Positions 36,585-46,007 of a DNA stretch of 64,000 nt are shown piece by piece; the first letter of the stretch is position 1; each line of letters opens with the position of its first letter. The notes under the pieces are model-generated. The model ran no database searches, was not told where the DNA came from, and saw nothing but the letters and a program-made list of their open reading frames with translations. The DNA lies in assembly GCF_900112085.1 (NCBI RefSeq), contig NZ_FOJY01000003.1, forward strand, positions 1-64,000, written 5' to 3'. Both the position numbers and the translations under genes were made by a program. The DNA comes from Acetitomaculum ruminis DSM 5522 (GTDB taxonomy: Bacteria; Bacillota; Clostridia; Lachnospirales; Lachnospiraceae).

Positions 36585-38312
36585 CTATATTTCCGTAAGT
36601 TTCAATGCACATTCAATTACTTTATCAAGTACTACTTTAGCTGTATCCATATCTTTTTCATTAACACCTACATATACCTTAATCTTAGGTTCGGTGCCGG
36701 ATGGACGAACGCATACCCAGCCATTATCCGGTAAATCGTAATACAAAACATTTGAAGTTGGAAGTCCCGTTTCAGTCTTTTGACCTGTTTTTGTATTTAC
36801 AATTGTCTGTAATTGATAATCTCTTACTGCGATTACTTCTTTTCCGGCAATTTCCTTTGGAGGATTATTTCTTAAATGCTCCATAATTTTCTTAATTTTC
36901 TCAAGGCCTTCGATTCCTGAAAGAGTAATGGATTTAACATCCTCAAGGTAGTAACCGTATTTATTATAGATATCAAGCATTACATCCCACAAGGTCTTTC
37001 CCTGTCCCTTATAGTAGGCTGCGGCCTCACAAAGTGCCATTGAAGCTGAAACTGCATCCTTATCTCTTGCATAATCTCCTATAAGACAACCATAGCTTTC
37101 TTCAAAGCCAAAAAGATATGTACCCTTATTATTGTGTTCAAATTCCAGAATTTTCTGACCAATATATTTAAATCCTGTGAGCACCTCGAAAAAGTCCACC
37201 TTGTAATAATCAGCAATAGCTCTTGAAAGATTTGATGAAACAATACTTTTAATAACAGCTCCATCTTTTGGAAGGCCGTATTTTTCCTGTCTTCTGTTTA
37301 ATTCGTATTCACAAATCAAACAACCTGACATATTTCCTGTGAGGGCATGATATTCTCCGGTTTTGGAATCTTTTACATGTACTCCAAGTCTGTCTGCATC
37401 AGGGTCCGTGGCAAGAATTAAATCTGCATCTATTTCTTTTCCAAGCTTTTCTCCCAGTTCAAAAGCCTTTGGAGTCTCAGGATTAGGATATCCTACAGTA
37501 GGAAACTTTCCATCAGGTAATTCCTGCTCTTTAACAACATATACATTTTCAAAGCCCAATTCCTTTAACACCCTTCTGACCGGTATATTTCCCGTACCAT
37601 GCAAAGGTGTATAAACAATTTTAATATCTTTTTGATTTTTTGTAATTGCATCCTGTTCTAAAACAAGTTTTCTAATCTCATTGTCATAGGCATCATCCAC
37701 ATCTTTTCCAATAATTGTTAAAAGACCCTTGGCTTTTGCCTCATCCTGGCTCATAGTTTTAACAGTTGAAAAATCTTCTACCTTTAAAACCTCTTCCATG
37801 ATTCCTGTATCGTGTGGCGGTGTGATCTGGGCACCATCTTCCCAATATACTTTATATCCATTATATTCGCTTGGGTTATGACTTGCTGTAATATTTATTC
37901 CGGCAATACAATTTAGATGTCTAACTGCAAATGAAAGCATAGGAGTTGGTCTTAAACTTTCAAAAAGATATGCCTTAATTCCATTGGCGCAAAGACATAA
38001 AGCTGATTCCATGGAAAATTCTATAGACATTATTCTTGAGTCAAAAGCGATTGCCACTCCTCTTTCTTCTTTGCCTACTTTTTTTATATAATTGGCAAGT
38101 CCCTGGGTTGCCTTTCTAACAGTATAAACATTCATTCTGTTTGTACCGGCTCCTATTATCCCCCTAAGACCGGCTGTACCAAAACTTAAATTGGTATAAA
38201 ACCTTTCTTTTATCTCATTTTCGTCATTTGCTATGCTTTCCAGCTCTTTACGGGTTTTTTCATCGAAATAATCATCTTTGAGCCAGCTTTCATATACCTC
38301 TTTATAGCCCAT
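36585..38312 (-). CDS. Phosphohexomutase (phosphoglucomutase/phosphomannomutase)
   Basis: A 575-aa alpha-D-phosphohexomutase of the PgcA type. It has the N-terminal GTAGLRGIIGAG, the phosphoserine loop TASHNPSEYNGYKVYW, the metal loop ATDPDADRLG, the sugar loop FEESYGCL and the C-terminal phosphate site RPSGTEPKIKVYVG. It interconverts glucose-1-phosphate and glucose-6-phosphate (and possibly the mannose phosphates), linking glycolysis to UDP-glucose and glycolipid synthesis. It stands alone between HU and the PEGA lipoprotein gene, all on the minus strand. Confidence 0.9.
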   Translation of the reverse strand: MGYKEVYESWLKDDYFDEKTRKELESIANDENEIKERFYTNLSFGTAGLRGIIGAGTNRMNVYTVRKATQGLANYIKKVGKEERGVAIAFDSRIMSIEFSMESALCLCANGIKAYLFESLRPTPMLSFAVRHLNCIAGINITASHNPSEYNGYKVYWEDGAQITPPHDTGIMEEVLKVEDFSTVKTMSQDEAKAKGLLTIIGKDVDDAYDNEIRKLVLEQDAITKNQKDIKIVYTPLHGTGNIPVRRVLKELGFENVYVVKEQELPDGKFPTVGYPNPETPKAFELGEKLGKEIDADLILATDPDADRLGVHVKDSKTGEYHALTGNMSGCLICEYELNRRQEKYGLPKDGAVIKSIVSSNLSRAIADYYKVDFFEVLTGFKYIGQKILEFEHNNKGTYLFGFEESYGCLIGDYARDKDAVSASMALCEAAAYYKGQGKTLWDVMLDIYNKYGYYLEDVKSITLSGIEGLEKIKKIMEHLRNNPPKEIAGKEVIAVRDYQLQTIVNTKTGQKTETGLPTSNVLYYDLPDNGWVCVRPSGTEPKIKVYVGVNEKDMDTAKVVLDKVIECALKLTEI

Positions 38313-38408
38313 TTTATCCTTCCTTTCCGGCAGCTTTTTTTCATGCTGCAGATTTATTATTTTAATACAGTCTATCCCGTCCTTACGAATAGCTGTACTG
38401 TCTACAAT

Positions 38409-39812
38409 TTAAGAGTCCTTTTCAAGTTCCGGGAACGAATAGGTGGAGTTGGAATCTTCTTCTTTAACATCAAGAGAATATGTCTTACTCTTACATCCGT
38501 CTTTTCTTAAGGTAATTGTATGAGATCCTGTAACTTTTTCAAAACTTACAGGTATCATTCCCTTATATACTCCATCAAGATATACCTTGGCATCTTCCGG
38601 TGCAGCTATGGTTATCTTGTATTTACTTTCCTTTTGCTCCGAATCATTATTTTTGTTATTGTTATTATTATTATTTGAATTATTGTTTGTATTATTATTG
38701 TTATTATTTGTATTGTTAGAAGAATTATTGTTGTTATTTCCGGAATTCTGGTTATTATTGTTGTTATTATTATCTCCGGAATTTGAAGAACCGTCGGATT
38801 CTAAGTTTATACCAAGAGATAAACTTTCCTTTTCCACACGGATTACCATTTCTCTTTTCTTGTATCCTGATGATTCCACAACAACCTTATGATAGCCGTA
38901 TTTTAACTTAACTATGTCATCAACTTTGTATTCTGTATCATCTACAGTCAATTTGGCACCATCTTTGGCTTCCTGAGGCGATATTACAAAGGTTACTTTT
39001 CCATAATCGTTGGTGTCGATATTAAAAGTGGAGGCATCAAGATCCAATTCCTTATCCCTTTCAATATTAATCTCCTGGGTTCCTCCTACTCCGTCTTTGC
39101 TCATGTTGACAGTATAGCTTCCCTCTAATAATACAAAGGACATATCCGCCGTAATTGTCTGAATAATATCATCATTTATCTGCAGCCAGCCTCCTAAAAG
39201 CTTATCCTGATTTACAATTTTTAACAGGCCGTGTCCCCTTGTAACAACGATGGAATAGATTCTCTTTCCCACCCCTCTTATACAAAGTTCGTCTATTTTG
39301 TTTATCTGGTCTATGGAAATTTTCTGGTCTGCTGAAAATATCTGGCTTTCATCCATATAGCGGTAATTACTTCCATTGATTTTCACAGCATATTTTGAAG
39401 TATCCAGTTCAAAAGAATCACTGCTTTCCATCTTCCAGGCATCTTTTGAAATCTGTAAAACCTTAATGGTGGAATCCCTTAACCGATAACTTACATCCAC
39501 CACCATCCCCAGGGTTATATTTTCAATGGGAATTATTTCTTCTTCAGCATTTTTAAAAAATGTTGCATTATTATAAACATAGGATTTTCCTGTGCCTGAG
39601 GACAAACTGTAAACTGATATTTTTTGCTTTGTTTTGTCAATGTCCGTAACAATGCCATCCTTTACATCTGCATTGTTTTTGTTTGAAACCATTTCAGAAA
39701 TGGCAATATCAGATTCATTATTTACATTGACAGCCGGTTCATCCAGAGTACATCCCCACAGTGTGAAACTTAAAAGAAATAATAATAAATTAACATAAAA
39801 ATGCCTTTTCAT
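38409..39812 (-). CDS. PEGA-domain lipoprotein with poly-Asn linker
   Basis: A 467-aa lipoprotein. A signal peptide ends at a lipobox LWGC with Cys21. The middle (~residues 50-320) is beta-rich. Residues ~255-335 include a first PEGA-like repeat (FVISPQEAKDGAKLTVDDTEYKVDD, then VESSGYKKREMVI). A linker of ~50 residues is mostly Asn with Ser. The end is a second PEGA domain (KVYLDGVYKGMIPVSFEKV, then HTITLRKDGCKSKTY). PEGA modules are common in cell-surface proteins of Gram-positive bacteria; the role is unknown. The ATG at 39812 has an AGGTGA site at normal spacing. The first base of its upstream neighbour's stop is only 9 bp away. Confidence 0.7.
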   Translation of the reverse strand: MKRHFYVNLLLFLLSFTLWGCTLDEPAVNVNNESDIAISEMVSNKNNADVKDGIVTDIDKTKQKISVYSLSSGTGKSYVYNNATFFKNAEEEIIPIENITLGMVVDVSYRLRDSTIKVLQISKDAWKMESSDSFELDTSKYAVKINGSNYRYMDESQIFSADQKISIDQINKIDELCIRGVGKRIYSIVVTRGHGLLKIVNQDKLLGGWLQINDDIIQTITADMSFVLLEGSYTVNMSKDGVGGTQEINIERDKELDLDASTFNIDTNDYGKVTFVISPQEAKDGAKLTVDDTEYKVDDIVKLKYGYHKVVVESSGYKKREMVIRVEKESLSLGINLESDGSSNSGDNNNNNNNQNSGNNNNNSSNNTNNNNNNTNNNSNNNNNNNKNNDSEQKESKYKITIAAPEDAKVYLDGVYKGMIPVSFEKVTGSHTITLRKDGCKSKTYSLDVKEEDSNSTYSFPELEKDS

Positions 39813-39821
39813 AACCCTCAC

Positions 39822-41150
39822 CTACTTTTTATTTTTAACTATATCCAAAAGTATTGCTCTGTCATTTAATGATGGATCATCAATGACCATTTTTAACAGT
39901 TCCTTTAATGTATCGCCAATTAGGGCTCCCTGTTTTAGTCCGCATTCCATAAGGTCGTTTCCACTTATTTTCAACTGTTTTAAAGAAAAACATTCTCCCC
40001 TTTCAATGATTCCCTTATGAATAGTGCGATAATCCCTTATAAGTGCCAGTTTTTCTTCACGCTTATAGGTACTTTGGGAAAGCATATCCGCATCTTTTAA
40101 TTTCATTAAATCTTCAAAGATATCTTCCCCGGTATTGTATAAAAATTCTCTGACAGACCTGTCAGTTGCTTTAGGACGGGCATCATGCCACAATACCAGT
40201 CTGCATACCTTTTTTATGGTGGCATTATCAAACTTCAACCGCTTCATAACCTTTTTTGCAATTTCCTCACCCTTTTGAGGATGTCCTTTAAAGTGGTCAA
40301 TGCCATTTTCATCGGTGGTTTTCATGGCAGGCTTTCCTATATCGTGAAAAAGTGCCGCAAGCCTTAAACATTTATCCTTTGAAACATTCATTAGAACATG
40401 AATTATATGTTCACCAACGCTATACATGTGGTTTATATTGTTTTGTTCAGATTCCATGGCTATATCAAACTCAGGAATAAAGACTTTTGTAATCCCCAGT
40501 TCATAGGCCTGCCTGATTTTTTCAGGATGGTCTGAACATAATAATTTGACAAATTCCACCTGGATTCTTTCAGGAGATACTGCCGAGAGTGATTTTGCGT
40601 TGTTTTTAATGGACAATCTGGTTGCCTCATCAATTTCAAAGCCTAAAACCCCTGCAAATCTAATCGCCCTTAACATCCTTAGGGCATCTTCTTTAAATCT
40701 GTCATCAGGATTTCCAACACATCTGATAATTTTCTTTTCTAAATCTTTTTCACCCTCAAAACAATCCACAATACCGCTCTCATCATTATAAGCCATGGCA
40801 TTAATGGTAAAATCCCTGCGTTTTAAGTCTTCTGTTAAATCCGTGGTAAAATCCACATAATCAGGATGTCTGCCATCAGAATAACTGCCATCTATCCTGT
40901 AGGTAGTGACTTCGTAGCCTTCCTTTCCTATCATGACAGTAACCGTACCATGCTGTAATCCCGTATCAATGGTTCTTTTAAAGATTTCTTTAATTTTTTC
41001 CGGTTTGGCAGATGTGGTAATGTCCCAGTCTCCCGGTTTCTTGTTTAAAATAGTATCTCTTACACATCCGCCTACAGCATAGGCATCATAGCCTCTTTTT
41101 TTAATTTCTTTTATGATAAAGCTGACATTTTCCGGTAATTCAACCTTCAT
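39822..41150 (-). CDS. cca: CCA tRNA nucleotidyltransferase
   Basis: A 442-aa class II enzyme: GGCVRDTILNKKPGDWDITT (nucleotidyltransferase head with the DxD pair), RRDFTINAMAYND, RFKEDALRMLRAIRFAGVLGF (neck), and an HD domain (LAALFHDIGKP). It adds and repairs the 3' CCA of tRNAs. The HD domain suggests the longer bacterial form that also has phosphohydrolase activity. It is followed immediately by the PEGA lipoprotein gene, possibly cotranscribed. Confidence 0.9.
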   Translation of the reverse strand: MKVELPENVSFIIKEIKKRGYDAYAVGGCVRDTILNKKPGDWDITTSAKPEKIKEIFKRTIDTGLQHGTVTVMIGKEGYEVTTYRIDGSYSDGRHPDYVDFTTDLTEDLKRRDFTINAMAYNDESGIVDCFEGEKDLEKKIIRCVGNPDDRFKEDALRMLRAIRFAGVLGFEIDEATRLSIKNNAKSLSAVSPERIQVEFVKLLCSDHPEKIRQAYELGITKVFIPEFDIAMESEQNNINHMYSVGEHIIHVLMNVSKDKCLRLAALFHDIGKPAMKTTDENGIDHFKGHPQKGEEIAKKVMKRLKFDNATIKKVCRLVLWHDARPKATDRSVREFLYNTGEDIFEDLMKLKDADMLSQSTYKREEKLALIRDYRTIHKGIIERGECFSLKQLKISGNDLMECGLKQGALIGDTLKELLKMVIDDPSLNDRAILLDIVKNKK

Positions 41151-41243
41151 AATTAACTATACCCCATTTATTCTTTTTAATTATATTCGTAATAATTAAT
41201 TATAGCATTTATAAACTTGCTTTTGTAGACTGTTTTTTAACTA

Positions 41244-41272
41244 TTGACTATTTATAAAAATGGGTGTATTAT
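41244..41272 (+). promoter_or_regulatory. metK promoter
   Basis: TTGACT (41244-41249) and TATTAT (41267-41272) are separated by 17 bp, and the SAM-I aptamer begins about 55 bp downstream. This is a good sigma-A promoter. Confidence 0.65.
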
Positions 41273-41325
41273 TTATACGGACGTGACCGTTTTTGTCATG
41301 TTGGTTACAGATAAATATGAAAATT

Positions 41326-41425
41326 TCTCTTATTCAGAGTGGTGGAGATACATAGGATCTATGAAGCCACGGCAACCCCTCTATAGGAAGGTGCCAACCT
41401 GAGCGATATTTCGAACAATAAGAGG
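41326..41425 (+). ncRNA. SAM-I (S-box) riboswitch aptamer
   Basis: The S-box core is present in order: TCTCTTATT-CAGAGTGGTGGAG, GATC-TATGAAGCCACGGCAACC, AAGGTGCCAACCTGA, GCGATA...GAACAATAAGAGGA. P1 forms between TCTCTTATT (41326-41334) and AATAAGAGGA (41417-41426). It lies directly upstream of metK, the classical S-box target, and turns expression off when SAM is abundant. Confidence 0.95.
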
Positions 41426-41472
41426 ATTTGGTAGCATTTTATTAACAAATCCGCTTATGGCGGGTTTTTTTA
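41423..41472 (+). terminator. Riboswitch expression platform (terminator/antiterminator)
   Basis: The terminator is AATCCGC/GCGGGTT around a short loop (41448-41467) with seven T residues. The competing antiterminator pairs GGATTTG (41424-41430) with CAAATCC (41446-41452). The GGATTTG strand starts within the 3' side of P1, so SAM binding frees the terminator. Confidence 0.85.
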
Positions 41473-41537
41473 TTTGTTTACAGGCGGAAAATTTCCGCTA
41501 AATTCTTTAAATTTCATTTTTTAGGAGGATTATAAAA

Positions 41538-42725
41538 ATGGAAAAACGATTATTTACTTCTGAATCTGTTACAGAGGGACATCCTGATAAAATCTGCGAT
41601 GCCATCTCCGATGCCGTATTAGATGAATTATTAAAACAAGATCCAATGAGCCGTGTAGCCTGCGAAACCTGTACTACTACAGGACTTGTTCTTGTTATGG
41701 GTGAGGTTACTACATCTGCTTATGTTGATATTCAAAAAATCGCAAGAGATACCATCAGAGAAATCGGTTATACTCATTCAAGTCAGGGATTTGATGCCGA
41801 CACATGTGCTGTTATCGTAGCCTTAGACGAACAGTCAGCAGATATTGCAATGGGTGTTGATAAAGCCCTTGAAACCAGAGAAAACAACATGACCGATGAA
41901 GAATTAGACAGCATCGGTGCAGGAGACCAGGGTATGATGTTTGGTTTTGCTACAAACGAAACCGAAGAATATATGCCATACCCGATAAGTCTTGCTCACA
42001 AACTTACAAAACAGCTTACAAAGGTAAGAAAAGACGGAACATTATCCTATTTAAGACCTGACGGAAAGGCACAGGTTACTGTAGAATACGGAGAAGATGG
42101 AAAACCGTTACGCCTTGATGCAGTAGTTCTTTCAACACAGCATTCTGATAGCGTTACCCAGGAGCAGATTCACGAAGACATCAAAAAATATGTATTTGAT
42201 GAAGTGCTTCCAAAAGAGTTAGTTGATGAAAATACCAAGTTCTTCATTAATCCTACAGGACGCTTTGTAATCGGAGGTCCAAACGGAGACAGCGGTCTTA
42301 CAGGAAGAAAAATCATTGTAGATACCTACGGTGGATATGCCCGTCACGGTGGTGGAGCTTTCTCAGGAAAGGACTGCACAAAGGTTGACCGTTCAGCTTG
42401 CTATGCTGCCCGTTATGTTGCTAAAAACATTGTTGCTGCAGGACTTGCTGAAAAATGTGAAATCCAGCTTTCTTATGCCATTGGTGTTGCACATCCTACT
42501 TCCATTATGGTTGATACCTTTGGAACAGGTAAGTTAAGTAACAGCAAGCTTGTTGAGATTATTCGTGAGAATTTTGACCTTCGTCCAGCTGGTATTATTA
42601 AAATGCTTGACCTTAGACGCCCTATTTACAAACAGACTTCTTCCTACGGACACTTTGGACGCAATGATTTAAATCTTCCATGGGAAGCTCTTGATAAAGT
42701 AGATGACTTAAAAAAATACTTATAA
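41538..42725 (+). CDS. metK: S-adenosylmethionine synthetase
   Basis: A 395-aa MAT of normal length: [22 protein letters not shown], the nucleotide/phosphate P-loop [16 protein letters not shown], and a C-terminal [19 protein letters not shown]. It makes SAM from methionine and ATP. It is controlled by the SAM-I riboswitch just upstream and ends before its own terminator. An AGGAGG site precedes the ATG. Confidence 0.97.
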   Translation: MEKRLFTSESVTEGHPDKICDAISDAVLDELLKQDPMSRVACETCTTTGLVLVMGEVTTSAYVDIQKIARDTIREIGYTHSSQGFDADTCAVIVALDEQSADIAMGVDKALETRENNMTDEELDSIGAGDQGMMFGFATNETEEYMPYPISLAHKLTKQLTKVRKDGTLSYLRPDGKAQVTVEYGEDGKPLRLDAVVLSTQHSDSVTQEQIHEDIKKYVFDEVLPKELVDENTKFFINPTGRFVIGGPNGDSGLTGRKIIVDTYGGYARHGGGAFSGKDCTKVDRSACYAARYVAKNIVAAGLAEKCEIQLSYAIGVAHPTSIMVDTFGTGKLSNSKLVEIIRENFDLRPAGIIKMLDLRRPIYKQTSSYGHFGRNDLNLPWEALDKVDDLKKYL

Positions 42726-42764
42726 TCAATAAACTATAATATATAAATTCATCATTAAACCCAT

Positions 42765-42803
42765 AAAAAGCAGAAGACTTCATTTTAGAAGCTTCTGCTT
42801 TTT
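42765..42803 (+). terminator. metK terminator
   Basis: A 12-bp stem AAAAAGCAGAAG/CTTCTGCTTTTT (42765-42776 with 42792-42803) with a T-tail follows metK by 40 bp. Confidence 0.85.
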
Positions 42804-42886
42804 ACAATTTATCTAAGCGTTCTTTAATCTTTATTCATCAAAAATTTACTATTTTTTTAGATTATTTCAATTATATCAAATTAAAG

Positions 42887-42907
42887 TATGTGATATAATT
42901 TCACATA
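42887..42907 (+). promoter_or_regulatory. Palindromic site overlapping a -10 before the two-component genes
   Basis: TATGTGA (42887-42893) and TCACATA (42901-42907) flank a perfect TATAAT (42894-42899). A -35 is weak. A second inverted repeat, GTGAATA/TATTCAC, follows within the next 60 bp. The arrangement suggests an operator placed over the -10, perhaps for autoregulation by the response regulator. Confidence 0.4.
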
Positions 42908-42983
42908 TCAGGTTGTGAATAGGTTATTAGTGCAATTTTTCTTTATATTCACACAATATATTCGAATTTAGGGGTAACTTATT

Positions 42984-44489
42984 ATGAATTTAAAAAAGCG
43001 TCTTTTAATTTCATTTATTTTGACAATTATAATGCCTATTATTGTAACCAGTGCCTCTTTTTGGGGCTTTATTTTAATACATTCTGCAACTCTTTCAAGG
43101 AAATATGACATAACTTGTACACCTGCCGATCTTGTAGGAAATTCCGTTAATTTAGCTGAAAAATATACGGATAAAATGTATGAAGAGCTTAAAAAAATTT
43201 CCAAAGAATCTCCAGCAGATTTTTTGGATAAAAATGTTATGGCTAAATATAATTCTAAATTAAGTAAAAGATATTCTTATCTTTTTATTATCCATAACGG
43301 CAATTATGTTTATACCGGAAAAGATGAAGAATTGTCAGTAAATACCAAGAAAGCTATTTCTTCAATCAACAGTGTTGACAGCAACGGTTATTCTTCATAT
43401 ATAGGAGATCCATATTTTATTCTCATAAAAAACATACCTTTTACAATTGATTCTAAAGAGGGAGCTGTATATATAATTACGGATATGAGTAATTTTTCCA
43501 GGGAATCCACCGTTGCAATCATACATATAGTATGTGTTTCGGTTTTAGGACTTATTGTTACGGCATTCTCTCTTACTATGTGGATTTACAAAGGTATTCT
43601 TAATCCTCTTAGAAAGCTTATGGATGCTGCCGGAAATATTCGAGATGGGAATCTGGATTTTTCAGTGGAATATAAAAGTAACGATGAATTTGGTGAACTG
43701 TTTAATTCCTTTGAAGACATGCGCCAGAGATTAAAAACCTCCAGCGAAGAAAAAATCACTTATGACAAAGAAAGTAAGGAGCTTATCAGTAATATTTCCC
43801 ATGATCTAAAAACTCCCATTACCGCTGTTAAAGGCTATATGGAAGGAATCATGGACGGTGTTGCGGATACTCCTGAAAAAATGGAAAAATATATCAGAAC
43901 TGTCTATAATAAGGCAAACGAAATGGATGCATTAATTAATGAATTGACTTTTTATTCAAAAATCGATACAAACCGCATACCATATACTTTTACAAAAATT
44001 AATGTTGCCCAGTATTTCGAGGATTTTGTTGAAGAAACTTCCATAGATTTAGAGTCAAAAAACATCGATTTAGCTTATTTTAACTACGTAGATACCGATA
44101 CTATTATTGTAGCAGATATTGAACAATTGGCTCGTGTAATAAATAATATTATTGGAAACTCAGTAAAATACATAGATAAGCCGAAAGGATATATAAATAT
44201 ACGCCTTAAAGATGTGGGCGAATTTATTCAGGTAGAAATTGAAGACAACGGAAAGGGCATTGCCCAAAAAGATATTAAATACATTTTTGATCGCTTTTAC
44301 CGTACAGATAAGGCTCGTAATTCTACACAGGGAGGAAGCGGCATAGGCCTTTCAATTGTCCGAAAAATAGTTGAAGATCACGGTGGCAAGATATGGGCTA
44401 CCAGCAAAGAGGGAATTGGCACCGTTATGTGCTTCGTCCTAAAAAAATACCAGGAGGTACCAACAGATGAGCAAGATATTGATAGTTGA
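42984..44489 (+). CDS. Sensor histidine kinase
   Basis: A 501-aa membrane kinase. Two membrane segments (about residues 8-32 and 178-203) bracket a ~145-residue extracytoplasmic sensor. A HAMP domain follows (NPLRKLMDAAGNIRDGNLDF). The phospho-acceptor H-box is SNISHDLKTPITAVKGY, then the N-box (IIGNSVKYIDKPKGYINI) and G boxes (DNGKGIAQKDIKYIFDRFYR, GGSGIGLSIVRKIV). Its last 23 bases overlap the response regulator gene, so the two proteins are translationally coupled partners. The signal is unknown. Confidence 0.9.
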   Translation: MNLKKRLLISFILTIIMPIIVTSASFWGFILIHSATLSRKYDITCTPADLVGNSVNLAEKYTDKMYEELKKISKESPADFLDKNVMAKYNSKLSKRYSYLFIIHNGNYVYTGKDEELSVNTKKAISSINSVDSNGYSSYIGDPYFILIKNIPFTIDSKEGAVYIITDMSNFSRESTVAIIHIVCVSVLGLIVTAFSLTMWIYKGILNPLRKLMDAAGNIRDGNLDFSVEYKSNDEFGELFNSFEDMRQRLKTSSEEKITYDKESKELISNISHDLKTPITAVKGYMEGIMDGVADTPEKMEKYIRTVYNKANEMDALINELTFYSKIDTNRIPYTFTKINVAQYFEDFVEETSIDLESKNIDLAYFNYVDTDTIIVADIEQLARVINNIIGNSVKYIDKPKGYINIRLKDVGEFIQVEIEDNGKGIAQKDIKYIFDRFYRTDKARNSTQGGSGIGLSIVRKIVEDHGGKIWATSKEGIGTVMCFVLKKYQEVPTDEQDIDS

Positions 44490-45156
44490 AGATGAAGAAA
44501 GCATTGCAGATTTGGAAAAAGACTATCTGGAATTGAGCGGATTTGAAGTTGATGTTGAAAATTCCGGAACAGTGGGACTTGAGCGTGCAATCAAAGAGGA
44601 CTTTGATCTATTTATTCTGGATCTTATGCTCCCGGGCACAGACGGATTTGATATTTGTCGTGAAATCAGAAAACATAAAAATACTCCGGTTATTATGGTT
44701 TCTGCTAAAAAAGATGACATTGATAAAATCCATGGCCTTGGTCTTGGAGCTGACGACTACATGACTAAGCCTTTTAGTCCAAGCGAATTAGTTGCCAGAG
44801 TAAAAGCACATTTGGCTCGTTATGACCGTCTTATCGGCAGTGCTAAACAAGAAAATGACATTATCGAAATCAGAGGAATCAAAATTGACAAAACTGCCCG
44901 TAGAGTATGGATTAATGGAGAAGAAAAGAATTTTACCACAAAAGAATTCGACCTTCTTTCTTTCCTGGCAGAAAACCCAAATCACGTATTTACCAAAGAA
45001 GAACTTTTCAACAAAATTTGGGATATGGAATCAGTAGGTGACATTGCCACAGTTACTGTTCATATCAAAAAAATTCGTGAAAAAATTGAATTCAATACTT
45101 CCAAGCCACAATATATCGAAACAATCTGGGGCGTAGGATACAGATTTAAAGTATAA
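44467..45156 (+). CDS. OmpR-family response regulator
   Basis: A 229-aa regulator: an N-terminal receiver (acidic pocket EDEES near residue 8, phospho-acceptor Asp in FILDLMLPGTDG, Lys in DYMTKPFSP) and a C-terminal winged helix (ALFTTKEFDLLSFLAENPN-type segment, then VTVHIKKIREKIE, IWGVGYRFKV). It overlaps the kinase gene, and a strong AGGAGG site lies inside the kinase 3' end. Likely targets include its own operon, whose promoter carries a palindrome. Confidence 0.92.
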   Translation: MSKILIVEDEESIADLEKDYLELSGFEVDVENSGTVGLERAIKEDFDLFILDLMLPGTDGFDICREIRKHKNTPVIMVSAKKDDIDKIHGLGLGADDYMTKPFSPSELVARVKAHLARYDRLIGSAKQENDIIEIRGIKIDKTARRVWINGEEKNFTTKEFDLLSFLAENPNHVFTKEELFNKIWDMESVGDIATVTVHIKKIREKIEFNTSKPQYIETIWGVGYRFKV

Positions 45157-45276
45157 GGGAAGTTTTTGAAAGAAATTTATTCTAATGATACTACGTGTTT
45201 TCTAAGAATTATATCAGGCAATTTTCTTCTTTTAAGGAGTTGCCTGGTATTATTTTATTGTTTTAAAGGAGAAAAA

Positions 45277-45945
45277 ATGATATCTGATATTTTATTTGAA
45301 GACGATTCTATTATTCTTGTTCATAAAAAAGCCGGTATTGCTGTATCCACTAAAAAAATTACTCAAATAGATCTGGAATCTATGTTAAAAAGCAGGGATA
45401 AAAGCCTTTGTTTTTTATCTCCAATTAACCGTTTAGACCAGCCGGTGGAGGGTATTGTTTTATTTGCAAAAAACAAAAGGGCAGCTTCCTTTCTATCAAA
45501 TGAGCTTCAAAAAGGAAACTTTTCCAAGGAATATCTTGCTTTATGTTTGGGAAAATTTGAAAATAAAAAAGGAGAACTGGAAAACTATCTTGTAAAGGAT
45601 GGAAAAAACAACACTTCCTTTGTCAGTGATAAAAACAATAAAAATGCCAAAAAAGCCCTTCTAAAATATGAGGTTTTAAAAGAATTTGATAATTTTAACA
45701 AAGATTTATTTGATGCAAGTCTTGTTAAAATAAAACTTATAACAGGAAGACATCACCAAATCAGAGTACAGTTTGCAAATATTTCCCACCCCTTACTGGG
45801 AGATAAAAAATATAATACCTTATCTGAGGATAATTACCATTTTCCGGCTTTGTGCGCTGTTTCTTTAAGCTTTAAACATCCTGTTACAAATAAAACTATG
45901 AGTTTTTCCATAAAGCCTGAAAATGAGCTGTTTTTAAAGGTTTAA
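45277..45945 (+). CDS. RluA-family pseudouridine synthase
   Basis: A 222-aa enzyme of the RluA family without an S4 domain. The catalytic aspartate lies in INRLDQPVEGIVLFAK, followed by FSKEYLALCLG and ITGRHHQIRVQFANI. It isomerises specific uridines in rRNA or tRNA; the target base is not predictable. The start at 45277 is supported by AAAGGAG; an in-frame start at 45166 adds a poorly conserved stretch. An imperfect hairpin (AGGCAA/TTGCCT near 45216-45248) lies between the response regulator and this gene. Confidence 0.8.
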   Translation: MISDILFEDDSIILVHKKAGIAVSTKKITQIDLESMLKSRDKSLCFLSPINRLDQPVEGIVLFAKNKRAASFLSNELQKGNFSKEYLALCLGKFENKKGELENYLVKDGKNNTSFVSDKNNKNAKKALLKYEVLKEFDNFNKDLFDASLVKIKLITGRHHQIRVQFANISHPLLGDKKYNTLSEDNYHFPALCAVSLSFKHPVTNKTMSFSIKPENELFLKV

Positions 45946-45952
45946 GATATTA

Positions 45953-45985
45953 AAAACCCTCCTGAAATATATTCCGGAGGGTTTT
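45953..45985. terminator. Bidirectional terminator between pseudouridine synthase and MCP genes
   Basis: AAAACCCTCC with GGAGGGTTTT around GAAATATATTCC-type loop bases, between convergent stops at 45945 and 46008. A- and T-runs on both sides let it act in both directions. Confidence 0.85.
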
Positions 45986-46007
45986 ACTATTTATATTATG
46001 TTTTCTT

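Noticed and set aside
38587-38892. 101-codon plus-strand frame rich in leucine
   Set aside because: It is the antisense reading of the poly-Asn tract of the PEGA lipoprotein.
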